From Pyxicephalus adspersus (taxonomy: Eukaryota > Chordata > Amphibia > Anura > Pyxicephalidae), in assembly GCF_032062135.1 (NCBI RefSeq), contig NC_092858.1:120705125-120769124 (forward strand): DNA of 64,000 bases. The letters are read 5' to 3'. The translations under genes were made by a program, and so were the position numbers. This document shows, piece by piece, positions 22,640 through 34,560 of this stretch (positions within the stretch are counted from its first letter, which is position 1; each line of letters starts with the position of its first letter). The notes under the pieces were generated by a model. It was not told the origin of the DNA and searched no databases. It saw only the letters and a list, made by a program, of their open reading frames with translations.

Positions 22640-25233
22640 CAACAATTAGAGATGACTGGAAAGGTTACATACAGTGTTTAGAAAAAGTAGACCCAGAGCC
22701 AAACAATTGGCTAAACTCTTTGCAGATATCAGACAATTGGAAATTCTGCATAAGACTTGCCCCACTCTGAAGGTAACTGATCAACTTTTTAAATGTAGAC
22801 AAGAACTCTGGATTCTCCTTTTGTCTAATCATGCTCAAATTATTCAGAAACTGCAGCTTACCCAGTATACGCAAGGTAACAAGGTTTCTAAATTTATGGC
22901 TGCTAAATTTAAAAAGTACAACGTTCTAAGATACCTTTTGTATTTAAAGCTAGGTCTAGGACAAAACTTTTTAATCCACATGATATAGCTGCTGAATTCT
23001 GTACCTATTATAATAAATTGTATAATCTTAAAGGTGATTCTTTGGTTTACCAACCAAAGCTTAAAGAAATTAAAGGCTTTTTGGGAGAGATAGATCTACA
23101 TGTTCTATCTCAAGGGCATCTCCAATTTATTTGCCATTTTTGTCAGAAGAGATCCAAAAAGTTCAAAAAGATCCAAAAGACACTGGGGGGCAGATAGTTT
23201 ACCTAGTGTATATTTTCAAATGTTTCAGGAGCTGTTACTCCCATATATGCTGAACATTTTTGGTAAAGCAGCTGATACAGGGGTATTCCATTCTGAAATG
23301 TTACAAGCTAATATTGTTACAATTCCTAAGCAAGGGAAAGACCCGGATTCTCCTCTGAATTTTTGTCCGATTTCCTTGTTGAATACGGATATTAAAATTT
23401 ACGCTAATTTACTCGCTAATCATATATTTGTTCTTTTACCTTGGTTGGTTTAACCTGAACAAGTGGGTTTTGTGCGGGGCCACCAAGCACCAGATGGTAC
23501 ATGTCAAATGCTGAACATTATGAGATTTGTTGAATTACATAAGATTCCTTTTGTGGTTTTTTCACTAGATGCCGAAAAAGCCTTCTCAGTTGACTGCTTT
23601 ATGCGCTAGATATAATTTTCAATGGGCATCACAGGAAATACTATATTTGGGTACGATATTGAGCTACCCCACAAATTGGATTTTTCATAGGAACTACTTA
23701 TCACTGAGTTTGAAATTAAAAGAAGATTTATCTACTATGTCTAAGCAAGAAGTGTCTTGGGTGGGCAGGATTTGCGTTTTTTAAAATGATAATTTTGCCA
23801 AAGATTTTATATTTTTCAGAACGTTGCCGATGCTCCTTTCTAAAACCTTATTTAAGTCTTTACACAGTCTATTGCGTAGCTATGTTTGGGCTAATGGTAA
23901 AGCTAGGGTTTGGTTCATGACTATGGTAAGGCATAAGACTGCCTGTGGTTTGGGACTCCCTGATCTTTATGATTAATATAAAGCATCTGTGCTGTCTGCA
24001 ATGCACCATTTTTATATTGATGTGTCCAAAAAAATCTTGGTTAAGTTGGAACATTCCTTTTGTAGGAAAAAGAACTTGGCAACTTTATTTATGGCTAAAG
24101 TACTGGATTCGTCAGTACCGTTACCAGATGTTTCTGCGATAAGGCTGCTTTCTCTGGTCTGAAGTAATCTCTGAACTTCAGATTCCAATCGATACGTATT
24201 TGCATTTAGTTCCTGATTTAGATAAAACACATTCAACAGTTGAATCTTTTGACTTTCCAAGATTTGCATCCATACCCACCGAATTTATCCCTTTTTTTGG
24301 TTTGTCTAATAATGATGCTTATTCCTTATGTCGAATTCTCCATTTTCTTAAGCATTACCCATTGAAGTAGTTTTTTATTCACCTGCAGATGGTGGGTTTC
24401 TTTTCTGGAACATCTTGCATTAATCGAGGTATCCCTTTGATTTATCAAGCCCTAAAAGATAAACAAATGTTTACTAAACTGTCATCTATTTTCAATAAGA
24501 GATAGAACTGAATAAATTTTTTTCGAATGAGCAATGGCAGCAAGCTATTCAGTCTGCCTTTAAATATGCGAGATGTACTTCACATTGGGAGTCATACCTA
24601 AAATTGCTTTTTTGGATGTTACAGAACGCCTGTTCTGGCTAATGTTGTAGCTAAAGATGATTTAAAAGTATCTTCGCAATGCTGGCTTCTCTGTGGTCAA
24701 GTGCACTGTAAAAGCGTTCTAAGTGTCTGTAAAGACATATTCCAACTTTTATCTGAAGTGACAGGAATATTTGTACAACCGAACCCATTTTGGCTTTGCT
24801 TAATTTGGGAATTGAACAAAACCCTATGGAACATAGGCCTATTGTTATGCATTGTTTATGTGCAACCAGGCAGTCTATTGCATTTTTTGGAAAAATAGGG
24901 ACGTACCTAATGTATCTGTGATATTGAGCAAGTTTTATATGAAAAGTTATTTGCTGAAAATGCAGGTGAAAGGCTGAACATTTCATGCATATTGGTCCCC
25001 ATGGTTTGCACATCCCAAATGCACAGTGCAAGTGTAAACTGCAGTCATAGTCATCATGCCCTGCTATATCTTATGTTTTATTTTGTCCATTGGTCAATTG
25101 TATTTTGGTTGTTGTTGGCACTTTTAGTTTGTTGTTTGTCTTTTTTTCTGATTGTTTCTTTCTTTTCTTTATACTGTTTGTATACTGTATAACACTATAA
25201 AACTTAATAAAAAATAATATAAAAAAAAAAAAA
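22640..25233 (+). mobile_element. L1/Tx1-like LINE ORF2 remnant with poly-A tail
   Basis: 5'-truncated non-LTR retrotransposon. Pieces in order: the region before the RT with a TQGNKVSKFMAAKFK segment (about 22865-22910), matching the G-NK-x-K-L-A block of L1/Tx1 ORF2; ANIVTIPKQGKDP and CPISLLNTDIKIYANLLANH (23310-23420), the first RT motifs; GFVRGHQAPDGT (23465-23500); SLDAEKAF (23565-23590), the motif with the first catalytic Asp; then a jump to YLGTILSYP (about 23645), so the Y-x-D-D box is deleted. Downstream come the YVWANGKARVW and GLGLPDLYD blocks (23880-23975) typical of L1 C-termini. Ends with AATAAAAAATAATA and poly-A at about 25205-25233. Many stops and frameshifts. Confidence 0.8.
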
Positions 25234-25239
25234 CATATC

Positions 25240-25925
25240 TGGAACTTAGTAGATTAGGTAAGTACAACAGATGAACACGATCACATGATATACTACACCA
25301 TGACATTATTTACTTATTTTTCACACACTGCTTCTGCATTTTGTTAAGTACACCTTTACTACATTTCATACGAAGTAAAAGAGCAAGTAGCGGCCAGGTA
25401 CAGAGGTTTTGACAGATTGGCTTGAACATTCAGCTGTGTGTAAACATAATGCCAAGGAGGAAAGGCATTAGCAAAGTCCTTGAAGGAATTGTTGCTGCTC
25501 ATCTATCTGGGAGGGATTTTCTCAGATGTCCTAGCAAAGTCCCCCCAAGGTCAAACTGCATTGCCCAGAGAAATTGCATAAAAACCAACAGCTACATCCC
25601 AGATTCTACCGGTTAGCATGTTAAATGTAGTTCATGACAGTACAATTAAAAACAAGCTGAACAAGTTAATTCAGATAAAAATGTCTTCTCTCTAAAACGA
25701 ACAACACAGCATAGCCCAACCAAGCAAATCTGACCCAACCAAAAACTTGGAGCAATTTTGTTTCAAAAAGTTGAAACCAAAGTAGAGATGTTTGGTCATA
25801 ATGCTGTCAGTAACTGAATTTGCTGGGGTTTGAACTCTGGTTTTCCTCATTTAAATTACAACTGTATTACTTGCCATTTCTCTGCCTGTTGTTGGCACTG
25901 GCTACTGGTTCCACACAGAGTTGAA
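25240..25925. other. No gene seen
   Basis: No domain in the short frame at 25422-25616. Unassigned. Confidence 0.4.
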
Positions 25926-25929
25926 AGAG

Positions 25930-26255
25930 TCTTGGCAAATGCACAGCACCATGTTTGTTAAACATCAAACACGCCATATCAGCACAAACACTCCATACTA
26001 TGACCCAAGAATGGTGATGGAGGAGTGATTCTTTGGGCTTGTTTTTCAGATACAGGAACTGAGCACCTTGCATTTAATCAGTCATGCAACAGAACAACAA
26101 TTCCAAATGAAAGGCTGAAAAAAAACTCATTAAAATGTTTCAAATGTCCAGTCAAATTACGGATTTCAACCTAATTGAAATGTAGACAGACCTGTAGAGG
26201 ACAGCCTGGCTAAACGAATCTGACAGGGGCAAGCACAGGAGTACCTGACAGACTG
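25930..26255 (+). pseudogene. Tc1-like transposase remnant
   Basis: Nucleotide text follows the Tc1-class transposase order: an ACCATGTTTG...CATATCAGCACAAACAC block (25950-25990), a GGTGATGGAGGAGTGATTCTTTGGGCTTG block (26012-26042), the aligned end of an ACAGGAACTGAGCACCTTGCA block (26053-26073), a jump, then a segment resembling the conserved 'SPDLNPIE' region (26145-26180) with several substitutions, including loss of the catalytic Asp at that place. Internal deletion of roughly the middle third; no terminal repeats identified. Confidence 0.55.
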
Positions 26256-26740
26256 CAGCCATTGCTCAGATCAGTTCTTCATGGGACTTGTCACTGATCA
26301 TTCCAGGACAGAAAGATCTTCCTATGACATCAACTAATACGGGATCTTTTTCTCATGACTTTATATGTTGGATCTATGTCCTAACTTGAACCATTTCACA
26401 CATCAGGAGCTGATTTTAATATGAAGGTTTGGTCTTCACAGAACACAACAAATACTTTAGAGTTGGGTTACAGTTGGTTTATAACAGTTTAGAAGCAATG
26501 TCTTTCATAATGCTTACAGATAAAGAAATAAGAACTTTTACTGTTGGTTCAGAATTTGCAAAAGCTTTAGAGGTGTGTCACACAATTTGTTTGTATGATC
26601 CGAACACAAATTTACTTTAATTGACAATCAAAGTCACTGATCGAATTTGCCTCTATTCAATTAAGTAAATGACGGTAAAAATTTGTCCAGAATTACACAG
26701 AGTATGGCTCAGCTAATTCAGCGCCAGGATGTAAAAGTTG
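26256..26740. other. No gene seen
   Basis: The 63-codon frame at 26429 has no domain. Nothing supported. Confidence 0.4.
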
Positions 26741-27330
26741 TCATAATCATCTGGAGAGATTTGCTAAGCCTTAAAGCTTTTTGTCTGAAAAAAAAAAAAA
26801 AAAACAGAATGTCCCTCTGGTCATCAGCGAGGAGTAAGCGTGCACATTAAAAGTTTCCCTGGAATCTGATTTTACCAAAAAGAAAGGGAGCAAAAAGCAT
26901 GCCCCTCCTTTTTTAGCAAAAACTACACCTGAGCCTGCTGGAGAGGTTCTTTTCCCACTCTGTTTTAGGGTCTGTGGGTGAGGGCTTGTTTAAATATTAA
27001 AAGAAGGCCCCAGATATCCACATTGTCACTGTGGGGAATGACCCGAATTCCCGAACAGGGTACAGATAGCCTGGGAAAAAAACGCCACACAATGTTTCGT
27101 TTTACTTTTTTTTAACTTATCTTACAAAGACTTACCTTTCCAGGATACTTTAGTATGATATATACTGTCTGCAATGGACAAGCCATTCATCAATAGGTAG
27201 CTGTGATGGCCCACGCTGATCCATTCTGTCAAGTCTGTCTGATGTTCCACAAGGACCCTTCTATGCTTTGTTGGTCTGATGTGACAAATCCCGAAAAAAC
27301 TTAATCCAATCTAAGTGATTGCGGAAGTCT
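26741..27330. repeat. Dispersed repeat block, relative of 57.2-58.0 kb
   Basis: Shares with 57275-57900 the sequence of blocks: a 'gccttaaagctttttgt' start, A-run followed by CAGA, a segment 'ccagatatcc...cactgtggggaatga', a T-run, 'acttacctttcc', then 'tctgatgttccacaagg'. Strongly diverged. Probably a decayed non-autonomous DNA transposon. Confidence 0.45.
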
Positions 27331-27949
27331 ATCTGAGCATTATTCTGGTACTCCTGTGCTCAAACTGGTGAGATTCTTTAACTGGGCTCCCCAGTCTTTT
27401 TGTGAGTGACTGAACCAATTTTACAATGATGACAGAGTTTACATCACAATTGTTTATATTAGTTCAGATAATCCCAAAAGAGGGCAAATGAGGATAAACA
27501 TCCCTAACTGAAAGAATCTAGCAGGCATGAGCACCTGTCAGAATCCAGCAGTTGCAGGGACTGAATGTATGGATTTTTGTGTGATTAGTCACATCAAACT
27601 ATCGCAGGATAGAAGGAACTACTTCATCAGCCTCAGTTCCCCAGCCTGGGGGGGAAGCTCTATATGACCTTGTCATTTAAGGGGGCTCCCAGATTTCAAT
27701 GAGCCCCACCTTCAGACCAAACTTTATAAAATTTGAAGGATGGGTTGAGGGAATGATACCTCGCCTTCAACTAAGGGGGTCACCCCACTATTATGGAAGC
27801 ATGGGGGGGGGACTGGTGTGTTCAAAATTTTTTTTAATTTTATTTAAGAAAAAATGTAATGCCTCTTTCTCTATTTGTAACCTTTTCAGTTAAATTTCAA
27901 TGGTAACCTTTTTGCACAGACTAACAATATAATAACAATATTATTCTGC
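27331..27949. other. No gene seen
   Basis: Repeat-like text near 27620-27800, class unknown. Confidence 0.35.
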
Positions 27950-28251
27950 CAGACGTTGCCAATGCGGAGCTAAATCTTATGAAGGGCCCGCCGCTGAAAC
28001 TCCCTCTTCATTGAAATAACACCGCTACTAAAATTCCCGGCATTATTGGCTTCTATAGACAGTCCAATGCGGGGCCACGCATAGACAGAGAGGTCTATAG
28101 ATGCGAGCGATGCCAGGAATTGTAGTAGCGGCGCCATTTCAATGCAGCAGCGAGCCAGCTGCAGTTCATATTTAGGATTTCTTTGGGGGCCAAAAAAAAA
28201 GGATGTTGGGGGCCAGATTTGGCCCCCAGGCCAGAGTTTGACACTCCTGCT
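27950..28251 (-). mobile_element. hAT (Charlie-type) terminus fragment
   Basis: The right end, read in reverse, begins CAGGAGTGTCAAACTCTGGCC, close to the CAGGGGTGTCCAAAC-type terminus of vertebrate hAT/Charlie elements. The adjacent 280 bases are CpG- and GC-richer than surroundings. The opposite terminus is not found, so the left limit is approximate. Confidence 0.5.
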
Positions 28252-28259
28252 CAATGCGG

Positions 28260-29535
28260 TTTAACAGAATTCTGACCCAGAAAAAAGATGAGTGCAAAGG
28301 GTATGGCAGGGGCTAGTATATGCTAGGTAATAGCTACATAAGCGTCAACATAACTTGCCCTTATAGTCTCTGGACACATAGCTACTCTAAGGAGGACATT
28401 GCCTCCATGACCTACAGCAGAGACATTTGGCATGATCAACAGATCAATACAACAGGGGGAACAGCAAATTAAATAACGCATATATAGCTAGATTTTTATT
28501 GTGCATAACAAATGGAGTTGATATGTTGGCATTTATATTAAAATAGCTTTAAAATTGTAAAAGTTTTTTTACACAAAAAAAGCTAAGAGGATTTATCCAT
28601 CAAGATCTTTTACATGTAAACAGTTCCTCAAAACAGGTAAACTGCCAGGACAGAAACATGTGAATCCTTTACTTTGGACAACATTTAAAGCTGTCAGCTA
28701 TTTGGACATTTGTCAATAAGTGGGTTTAGCAGAAAAACAAAACATGGCATTTGTATCTGACCTTATAAATATAGAAATTGCTATGCTGCTCACAAGCTGT
28801 GAAAGACACCTCTGGCACCCTCCAGCCTAAAAGGAAGGACAAACAAGATTGCAAATGAATCTTCAGCATAACCATTCTGTCCATAGAAAAGGCATGGAGT
28901 GAAATGAAAGATAAAAGTTATATTCTAGCAGCATGAATTCCCAGCTGAACTACAATCCTCTCTGGCTTCTGTATGTACATGTCTCTGTAATTCATTTAGT
29001 TTCTGCAGGTGTCAACTTCTCCTATGGTGGAAATGAGACGAATTCCCAAAGGAGTGAACACTCAGGGCAAAATCGCATTCCTGCTATGAAGGAAATGAAA
29101 ACGAACTGGTTATAAATAAACTGCCATCTCCTTCAAGTGACACCTGCTGTGTGCATTGACAAGATTCATGCATTTAGATAGACTAAGAGTGAAAGAAGTG
29201 GAGGTGAGTAGGGTTAAATTTGGTAGTGGATAGCAAGAAAACTGACAGATTTGTGCTTACTTTTACTAATGTCTATACCTCTTGACATTTATATTTTAAT
29301 GTTTAATTCAAACAGTGCTAATGTTTTACCTTTACAGAGCTTACCAAGAAAAACTGCAGCAGTTTACTCTTCCTTGCTGTTCATTTCTTTGACCATTGTC
29401 CCAAATCTTGTAATCCATCAAAAAAGTGAAGAGTTTTGAAGCATATACATATATTTAGGAAAAATAACTGATTTCATTACCTGGTACTGACAAGATATAG
29501 GCCACTCTTCCCTGTTTTGTCCCTGAGTCTAAGTG
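28260..29535. other. No gene seen
   Basis: Unassigned; short frames without domains. Confidence 0.4.
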
Positions 29536-29539
29536 TATC

Positions 29540-30075
29540 TTGGTCTTCACAAGGGATGATGGGCCCACAGGCTCTTCCTACCAGGAGTGAGCGTAACAAA
29601 AGGCTTTGGTGTAGAGACAGCCAAGATCAGGTTCTGAGTAGGACAACAGTGAGAGGCAAGGTCTAGGCAGACTGTGGTCAAGGCAGGGAGCTGGCATGCG
29701 TAGTCTGAGTCCAGGCACAGGTCAGGGCAGGCAATCATAGTCAAGGCACAGGGCAGGGCTGGTAAGCATAGTCAAGGTCAGTGTAACTGAGCAACTCTCA
29801 GGTAACAAGGCTCAGGATTCAGAAACCAGAACCTGGAATCAGGGAGGTAAAAATAGGGCTATCAGCTAATAGCAGAACATGGTTGGAACCAAGAACTACT
29901 CTGCTTATTAGCTGCTGCAAATACACCGAAATTCACTTCAGCTGTGCACAGCCACAGAAAAAGTGCATGGGAAGCCAGAAAAAGCACGTCTTTGCTAAGG
30001 AGCACAGCTAAAGGGAAAGCGGTTAAGCTGAAAAAAGCTGGACAGATGATCTGTAGGCAGAGTGGTAGCATTGCC
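29540..30075 (-). mobile_element. Probable 3' LTR of the chromodomain gypsy element
   Basis: On the minus strand this follows the chromodomain end of pol. It has LTR-style C+T-rich text with an irregular tandem of 'ccttgactatg(c/a)tt...cctgccctg' phrases of about 40-45 bases (29640-29790). Exact TG/CA limits not resolved; no matching second LTR found upstream of gag. Confidence 0.45.
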
Positions 30076-30129
30076 CCTCCCCAAGTACAGGCTCAGCATG
30101 TATGACTAGGTTTTTTAGGATGTGCCCAA

Positions 30130-33100
30130 TGGAATGCAGAAACCATAGACATCCCTGGATGAAACATGTTTCAGAGACATCCCTGGATGGAACCCAAGAA
30201 TATTCTTCTGTTCCAAAACCCTTCCACTTAACCAGGTTTTGGATCTGGCCTGCTCTTTTCCTAGAGTCCAGAACAGCTTAAGTCTCAAATTTCACATTTC
30301 CATCCATTAGGATAGATGGAGGAGGAACAGATGATATGCCCAGAAGATCCTGTGACATGCTCTTCAGGCAGGAGACATGAAAGACTAGGTAGACTTTTAA
30401 AGAGAATGCAAGTTTAACCGCTACTGGATTAACAACTTTTAAAATAGGAAAAGGTCCTATTTGGGTCCCAATTTCTTAGAAGAAAAAAAAGAGAGGAGAA
30501 CCACTCCATATCCCCTGGCAGTTCTGGGGCAGTTCCTTCTCTTCTTTTCTGTTCTCTGTTTGGCCTGGGACTAAGCTGTCTTCAACCTCCGGTACCCGGG
30601 CCGAGCAATGCTGGCAAAACAGTTGCCAGCATTGCCACTCCTTGGTGGTTGTCACTGCTCATTGGGTGCCATTTAGGCAAAATAATGAGCCATCTTGGTA
30701 GGTCTATCAACGGCTACAAAAATTTGAGGTGTATCCTTTTGAGGGAGACAGGTCCACAAAAAAGTCCATTGAGAGCATTTTCCACAGGCAAGTGGAAACA
30801 GGAAGTGGGTGAAGTAACTCCCAAGGTTTTAACCTGCTTGGAGCAAGCACATAGGGAGTAAGAAGAGAAAAACGCCTTACAATCCTTAGGCAGGTCTCAT
30901 CACCAAAAGGTTTGTTGGAGCAGATCTAGAGTCTTAGCTCCAAAATGGCCCTCTAGAGGGAGACGTGACAGGACTCAGGGACAGATACTCAGGTTTCAGG
31001 TACAAAGATCTTGTCCCGATACATTAGTAGGCTTTGATCCCATTGAAAGTCAGGAGCAGCAAAAACAGGCTTCTTTAATTTGCGCAATAAGATCAGGCTG
31101 GACCATGAGGAAATTCTTTGTCGATAGAATAGTGTCTGGGGTGACAAAACATGGTTCTTTTGTGCAGGAAAACATATCAAGTTTGAAATTCTTGGCCCCT
31201 GGCTGATAAGCACATGGAAGTCAAAACAGGAGAAGAAGATGGCCCAAAGTGCCTATCAAGGTCTGAGATGTTTTGCAGTTCTCAAGTATTTAAGGTTCTT
31301 GCGGTCCATGAAAATCAAGATGTGATGAGCAGCTCCCTCCAGGGGGTAACACCATTTCTCAAAAGCCAACTTGATGGCCAGAAACTCATGGTCCCCAGTA
31401 CCTGGGCCAGGGTTTGATTTAAAAAATAAAACAGGCTGGAAGGAGGGCCTTAAAACCTATTCATTGGGACAAGACTGCCCCTACTGATATTTCTGATGCA
31501 TTAACATCCAGTACAATTGGAAGAGAGGGGTCCAGGTACAGCAGTATAGGGCAGACGTAAACAATTGTTTAAGTTTTGCAAACGTCTCCTCTGCCTCCTG
31601 TGTCCAGGAAAAGGGAACATGGGAGCTGCTAAGTTTAGATTGGTGAGACCACTGTTGAGAAATTTGTAATTGATTTCCTATAAAAATTGGCAAAATCATG
31701 GATATACCCTTTGTGGAAATGACTAATTCCAGAAACTGGATGCAGTCTTTTTTTTAATTACCATTTCTCTGGTTTTGCATACAATTGATGAATCTGAAGT
31801 GAGCCTGAGAACTTTCTTGACATGAGTTCAGTATTTCTCTAGGGAAGAGGAAAAGATTAGGATGTCATCCAAATAGACAGCCATGAAAATGGCCAGAAAG
31901 TCCCTAAAGCTATTTTTCACAAAATGACATCACAACATTTCAAAGTGACCAAATTGGGTGCAGAAACTGTTTTCACAAATCCTTAACAAATCCTTACAAA
32001 AGTATAGGCCCCCAAGCAGGTCTAACTTGGTGAACATCTTGACTGGTTTCAATTTCTAAATTTGTTTTGGGATCAATGGCAGCAATGATGCTAATTCGAT
32101 TAAGGTCTTTATAATCAATATTAATAATAATATTCGATAAAGGGATATAGACCCTTTAAGGTATATAGATATAGGGTTATAGTCCTTCTTTTCTATGAAA
32201 AATATGCCTGCGGGTGACGTGGAGTGGCAAATGAACCCTGTACAAAGGTTCTCCTTACTTTGCTCTTTGAAAGCAGCCAATTCAGGTTCGAATGCGCAAT
32301 GGATAAATGCGCCCAAATGAGATCTTGGCTCTGGTAAGTACTTCTGTGGGGCAATCATATATACAATGAGGAGGGAGAGAGTCAGCCCTTTTCTTGTAAA
32401 ATACATCTAGATTTTCTTGATAGACTGACTGTATGGGTACTCTCTTAGCTGTATCTATACACATTTGGCTGGCAGATTTGGACAGGTAAATAGGTGGCAA
32501 TAGTCCAAGCAAAAAGATACTTGGCATGTGGACCAATTGATGAGGAGCTTATGTGCTTAAAGCCAAGGTGTGCCCAGGATGACAGGGAAAAAAGGAGATG
32601 GGATGATGTCAAGAATTCCTGATGGTTGGGGGATACAGGTCAGGACCGGGTATAATTCCTGTGGCCAGATTTTATAATAGAGCTGTCAGCAAGCCACAAT
32701 GTGAAGGTTTGAGTCTTTGGAAAAAGTGAAAAATGTAATCATTGGTGAGAGAAGCACCTAGAAAGCAGCAATGTTGATGCCTGGGCTAAGGGGTCTGGAG
32801 GAATCCTGGAGAAATGGGGACGAGCAACCTCTCCAATTTACTCAATTTAAGTCCCTATTCAATTTTGGGTGTCCAGGTGGATCAGATCATTCAGGGAATC
32901 AGGCATCCCCATCCTTGGTGTCAGAGTGCTGCGTCATTCCACTGGGTGTCAAGACTCCAACAATGAAAGTCAGAGACATATTCCTAAACTGGTCTTTGAT
33001 CCTGATGGAGGAGATGAAGTACAGCTTCTACTCACTCTACTCTTCACATTTCATCAGGGATCATCATATTGCTCTGCTAGTTTATCAAAAAAGGTAGTAA

Positions 33101-33353
33101 CTTCAGCCAGAGCAGGGTCATTGGTCTCCATCAGCTTGAAACCCCATGTCTGCGGATTTTCCCCTGGAGGAGGGAGATATCTGTGTAGTACTTTAGTGTA
33201 TTCCTCTGCAAAGGTCAGGGGCTGCAGAGAGGTAGAGCTGACATGCTTTGCAAAAGGATCAGAATTGGCTTCAATCTCCTGAAAACTGGATTGACCAAGG
33301 CAGCTTGGGTTTGGGTGCTGGAACTGGGGATGAGGTGGAAAGAACTGGCACAT
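30130..33353 (-). pseudogene. Ty3/gypsy chromovirus gag-pol, decayed
   Basis: Minus-strand LTR retrotransposon polyprotein in many frames. In order: gag-like piece 33353-33054 (a TFAEEYTKVLHRYLPPP segment); end of the protease region near 32560-32530 (a VILGTPWL motif); RT start at 32480-32200 with the LPPHCIYDCPTEVL and FIC-x-STSPAGIFFIEKKD blocks; catalytic box YLDD at about 31874-31863 with ILIFS following; an RT-RNase H junction at 31640-31500 (PFSWTQEAEETFAKLKQLF); an integrase zinc-finger part (CSKQVKTLG, about 30840) and the first integrase Asp in LSMDFFVDL (about 30770), then VAVDR (about 30710); a C-terminal chromodomain with DGN-x-[24 protein letters not shown] and a final stretch at about 30320-30155. 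Frameshifts and stops throughout; non-functional. Integrase after the first domain is largely lost. Confidence 0.8.
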
Positions 33354-33359
33354 TGACCA

Positions 33360-33836
33360 TGGTCAGTGGTGGGAATTAGGTTCCAGGACAGCTCTGCAGG
33401 GATTGAGGGCTCTGCAGAAGTAAAGTTAAGTGGGATTTTTTTATTTTCCCTATAGTTCCACTTTATTTACTACAACTGCTTTATGATTGTTGGAAGTCAT
33501 CCAACCAAATGCTTTTCAATAGTCATGGCTGTGTTTTATCTCGATTCTCCCCATCACTTCAAATGACTTCAAAAAAACTTACAAAAAATTACTCAGCATT
33601 GGCTATATAAATATAAAACAATTATATTTACCTTTACTTACGTGGAACCCGCGCCATCCTGTAATCCAGTGCATGCCTGAAATCGGGCATGTGCAGAAGG
33701 AGCAGCCAGGAGCCTCCTGGGATGCATGACATGGGTATCCCAGGAGGTTCTGTGCTCCCATCTGCAGCAGCAGTAAAGACAGAGAGGTTTCTCATTTTTT
33801 CTACTTTACAGAAAAAGATTGTCAACTGAAAGGGTC
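33360..33836. other. Between gypsy gag and retroviral-type LTR; one hairpin
   Basis: Contains an inverted repeat at about 33709-33748 (CTCCTGGGATGC... with ...TATCCCAGGAG). No gene. The upstream LTR of the gypsy element, expected here, was not recognised. Confidence 0.4.
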
Positions 33837-34199
33837 TGAGACACTCCATTTTGTTGCCTGAGACACTCCATTTTGTTTCAGATTCTATCTTAGTTATGAA
33901 TGTATTCCTTGGTTGTTTAGATTCTATAAACCTGATGTTCTGCCAAGACCAGTGTCCTTGTTAATTTTGCCAACTCAGATAATGTCAATTATTTATGAAT
34001 AACGAGGTGTTTTGTACGTGTCTGAAAATATGTAGCTAATTAATTTCAGATCTAGAATAGATAAACTAGTATCTATCTATTCTAATGAATGAGCATGCGC
34101 TAGGATATATTGTTTTATTATATAAACCAGATGTTTGTTACAATAAAGTTGAAGATTGCTTGATACCATACGAGTGTATGCGTCGTTGACCAATTCTTC
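33837..34199 (+). mobile_element. Retrovirus-type LTR
   Basis: Begins TGAGACACTCCATTTTGTT, immediately duplicated (19 of 22 bases) at 33859. A TATA-like ATATAAACC near 34121, AATAAAG near 34142 and a U5-like tail to about 34199 follow the U3-R-U5 order. Downstream, GGCGCCTGTTC at about 34203 could be a degenerate primer-binding site. No gag, pol or env follows; the piggyBac element comes next. Class of retrovirus not determinable. Confidence 0.5.
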
Positions 34200-34560
34200 C
34201 CAGGCGCCTGTTCTGATGCACTGAGAGACACTGGGATGGTGAGAGATCTGAGAGGAATAGAGCCAAGAAACCTGCAGATCCTTTCATCAACCTTTTCATG
34301 TAAAGTAAACATTTTGTTGATACGTCCGTTTTAGGTGTCATGGAAACTATTACTCCCAAGGTGCCCCAATATGTCAATACTAATATTCTGCAGTAATCTT
34401 GGTAACTAATGTGTTTACTCCTTCTTACAACTTCCTATACCAGTCTTAAAGTTGGTAAACTTTAACAATTGGGCATCTAAAAAAAAGTGATTATTGGCCC
34501 CATTTGGACTTGCATGTTAGTATCAAAGCCAGTTGAGAAATCATTGCTCACAAGCAAACT

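Noticed and set aside
27960..28259. CAATGCGG at both ends read as an 8-bp target duplication
   Set aside because: The recognisable hAT terminus starts at 28249, not at 28251, and the left side has no matching terminus; probably coincidence.
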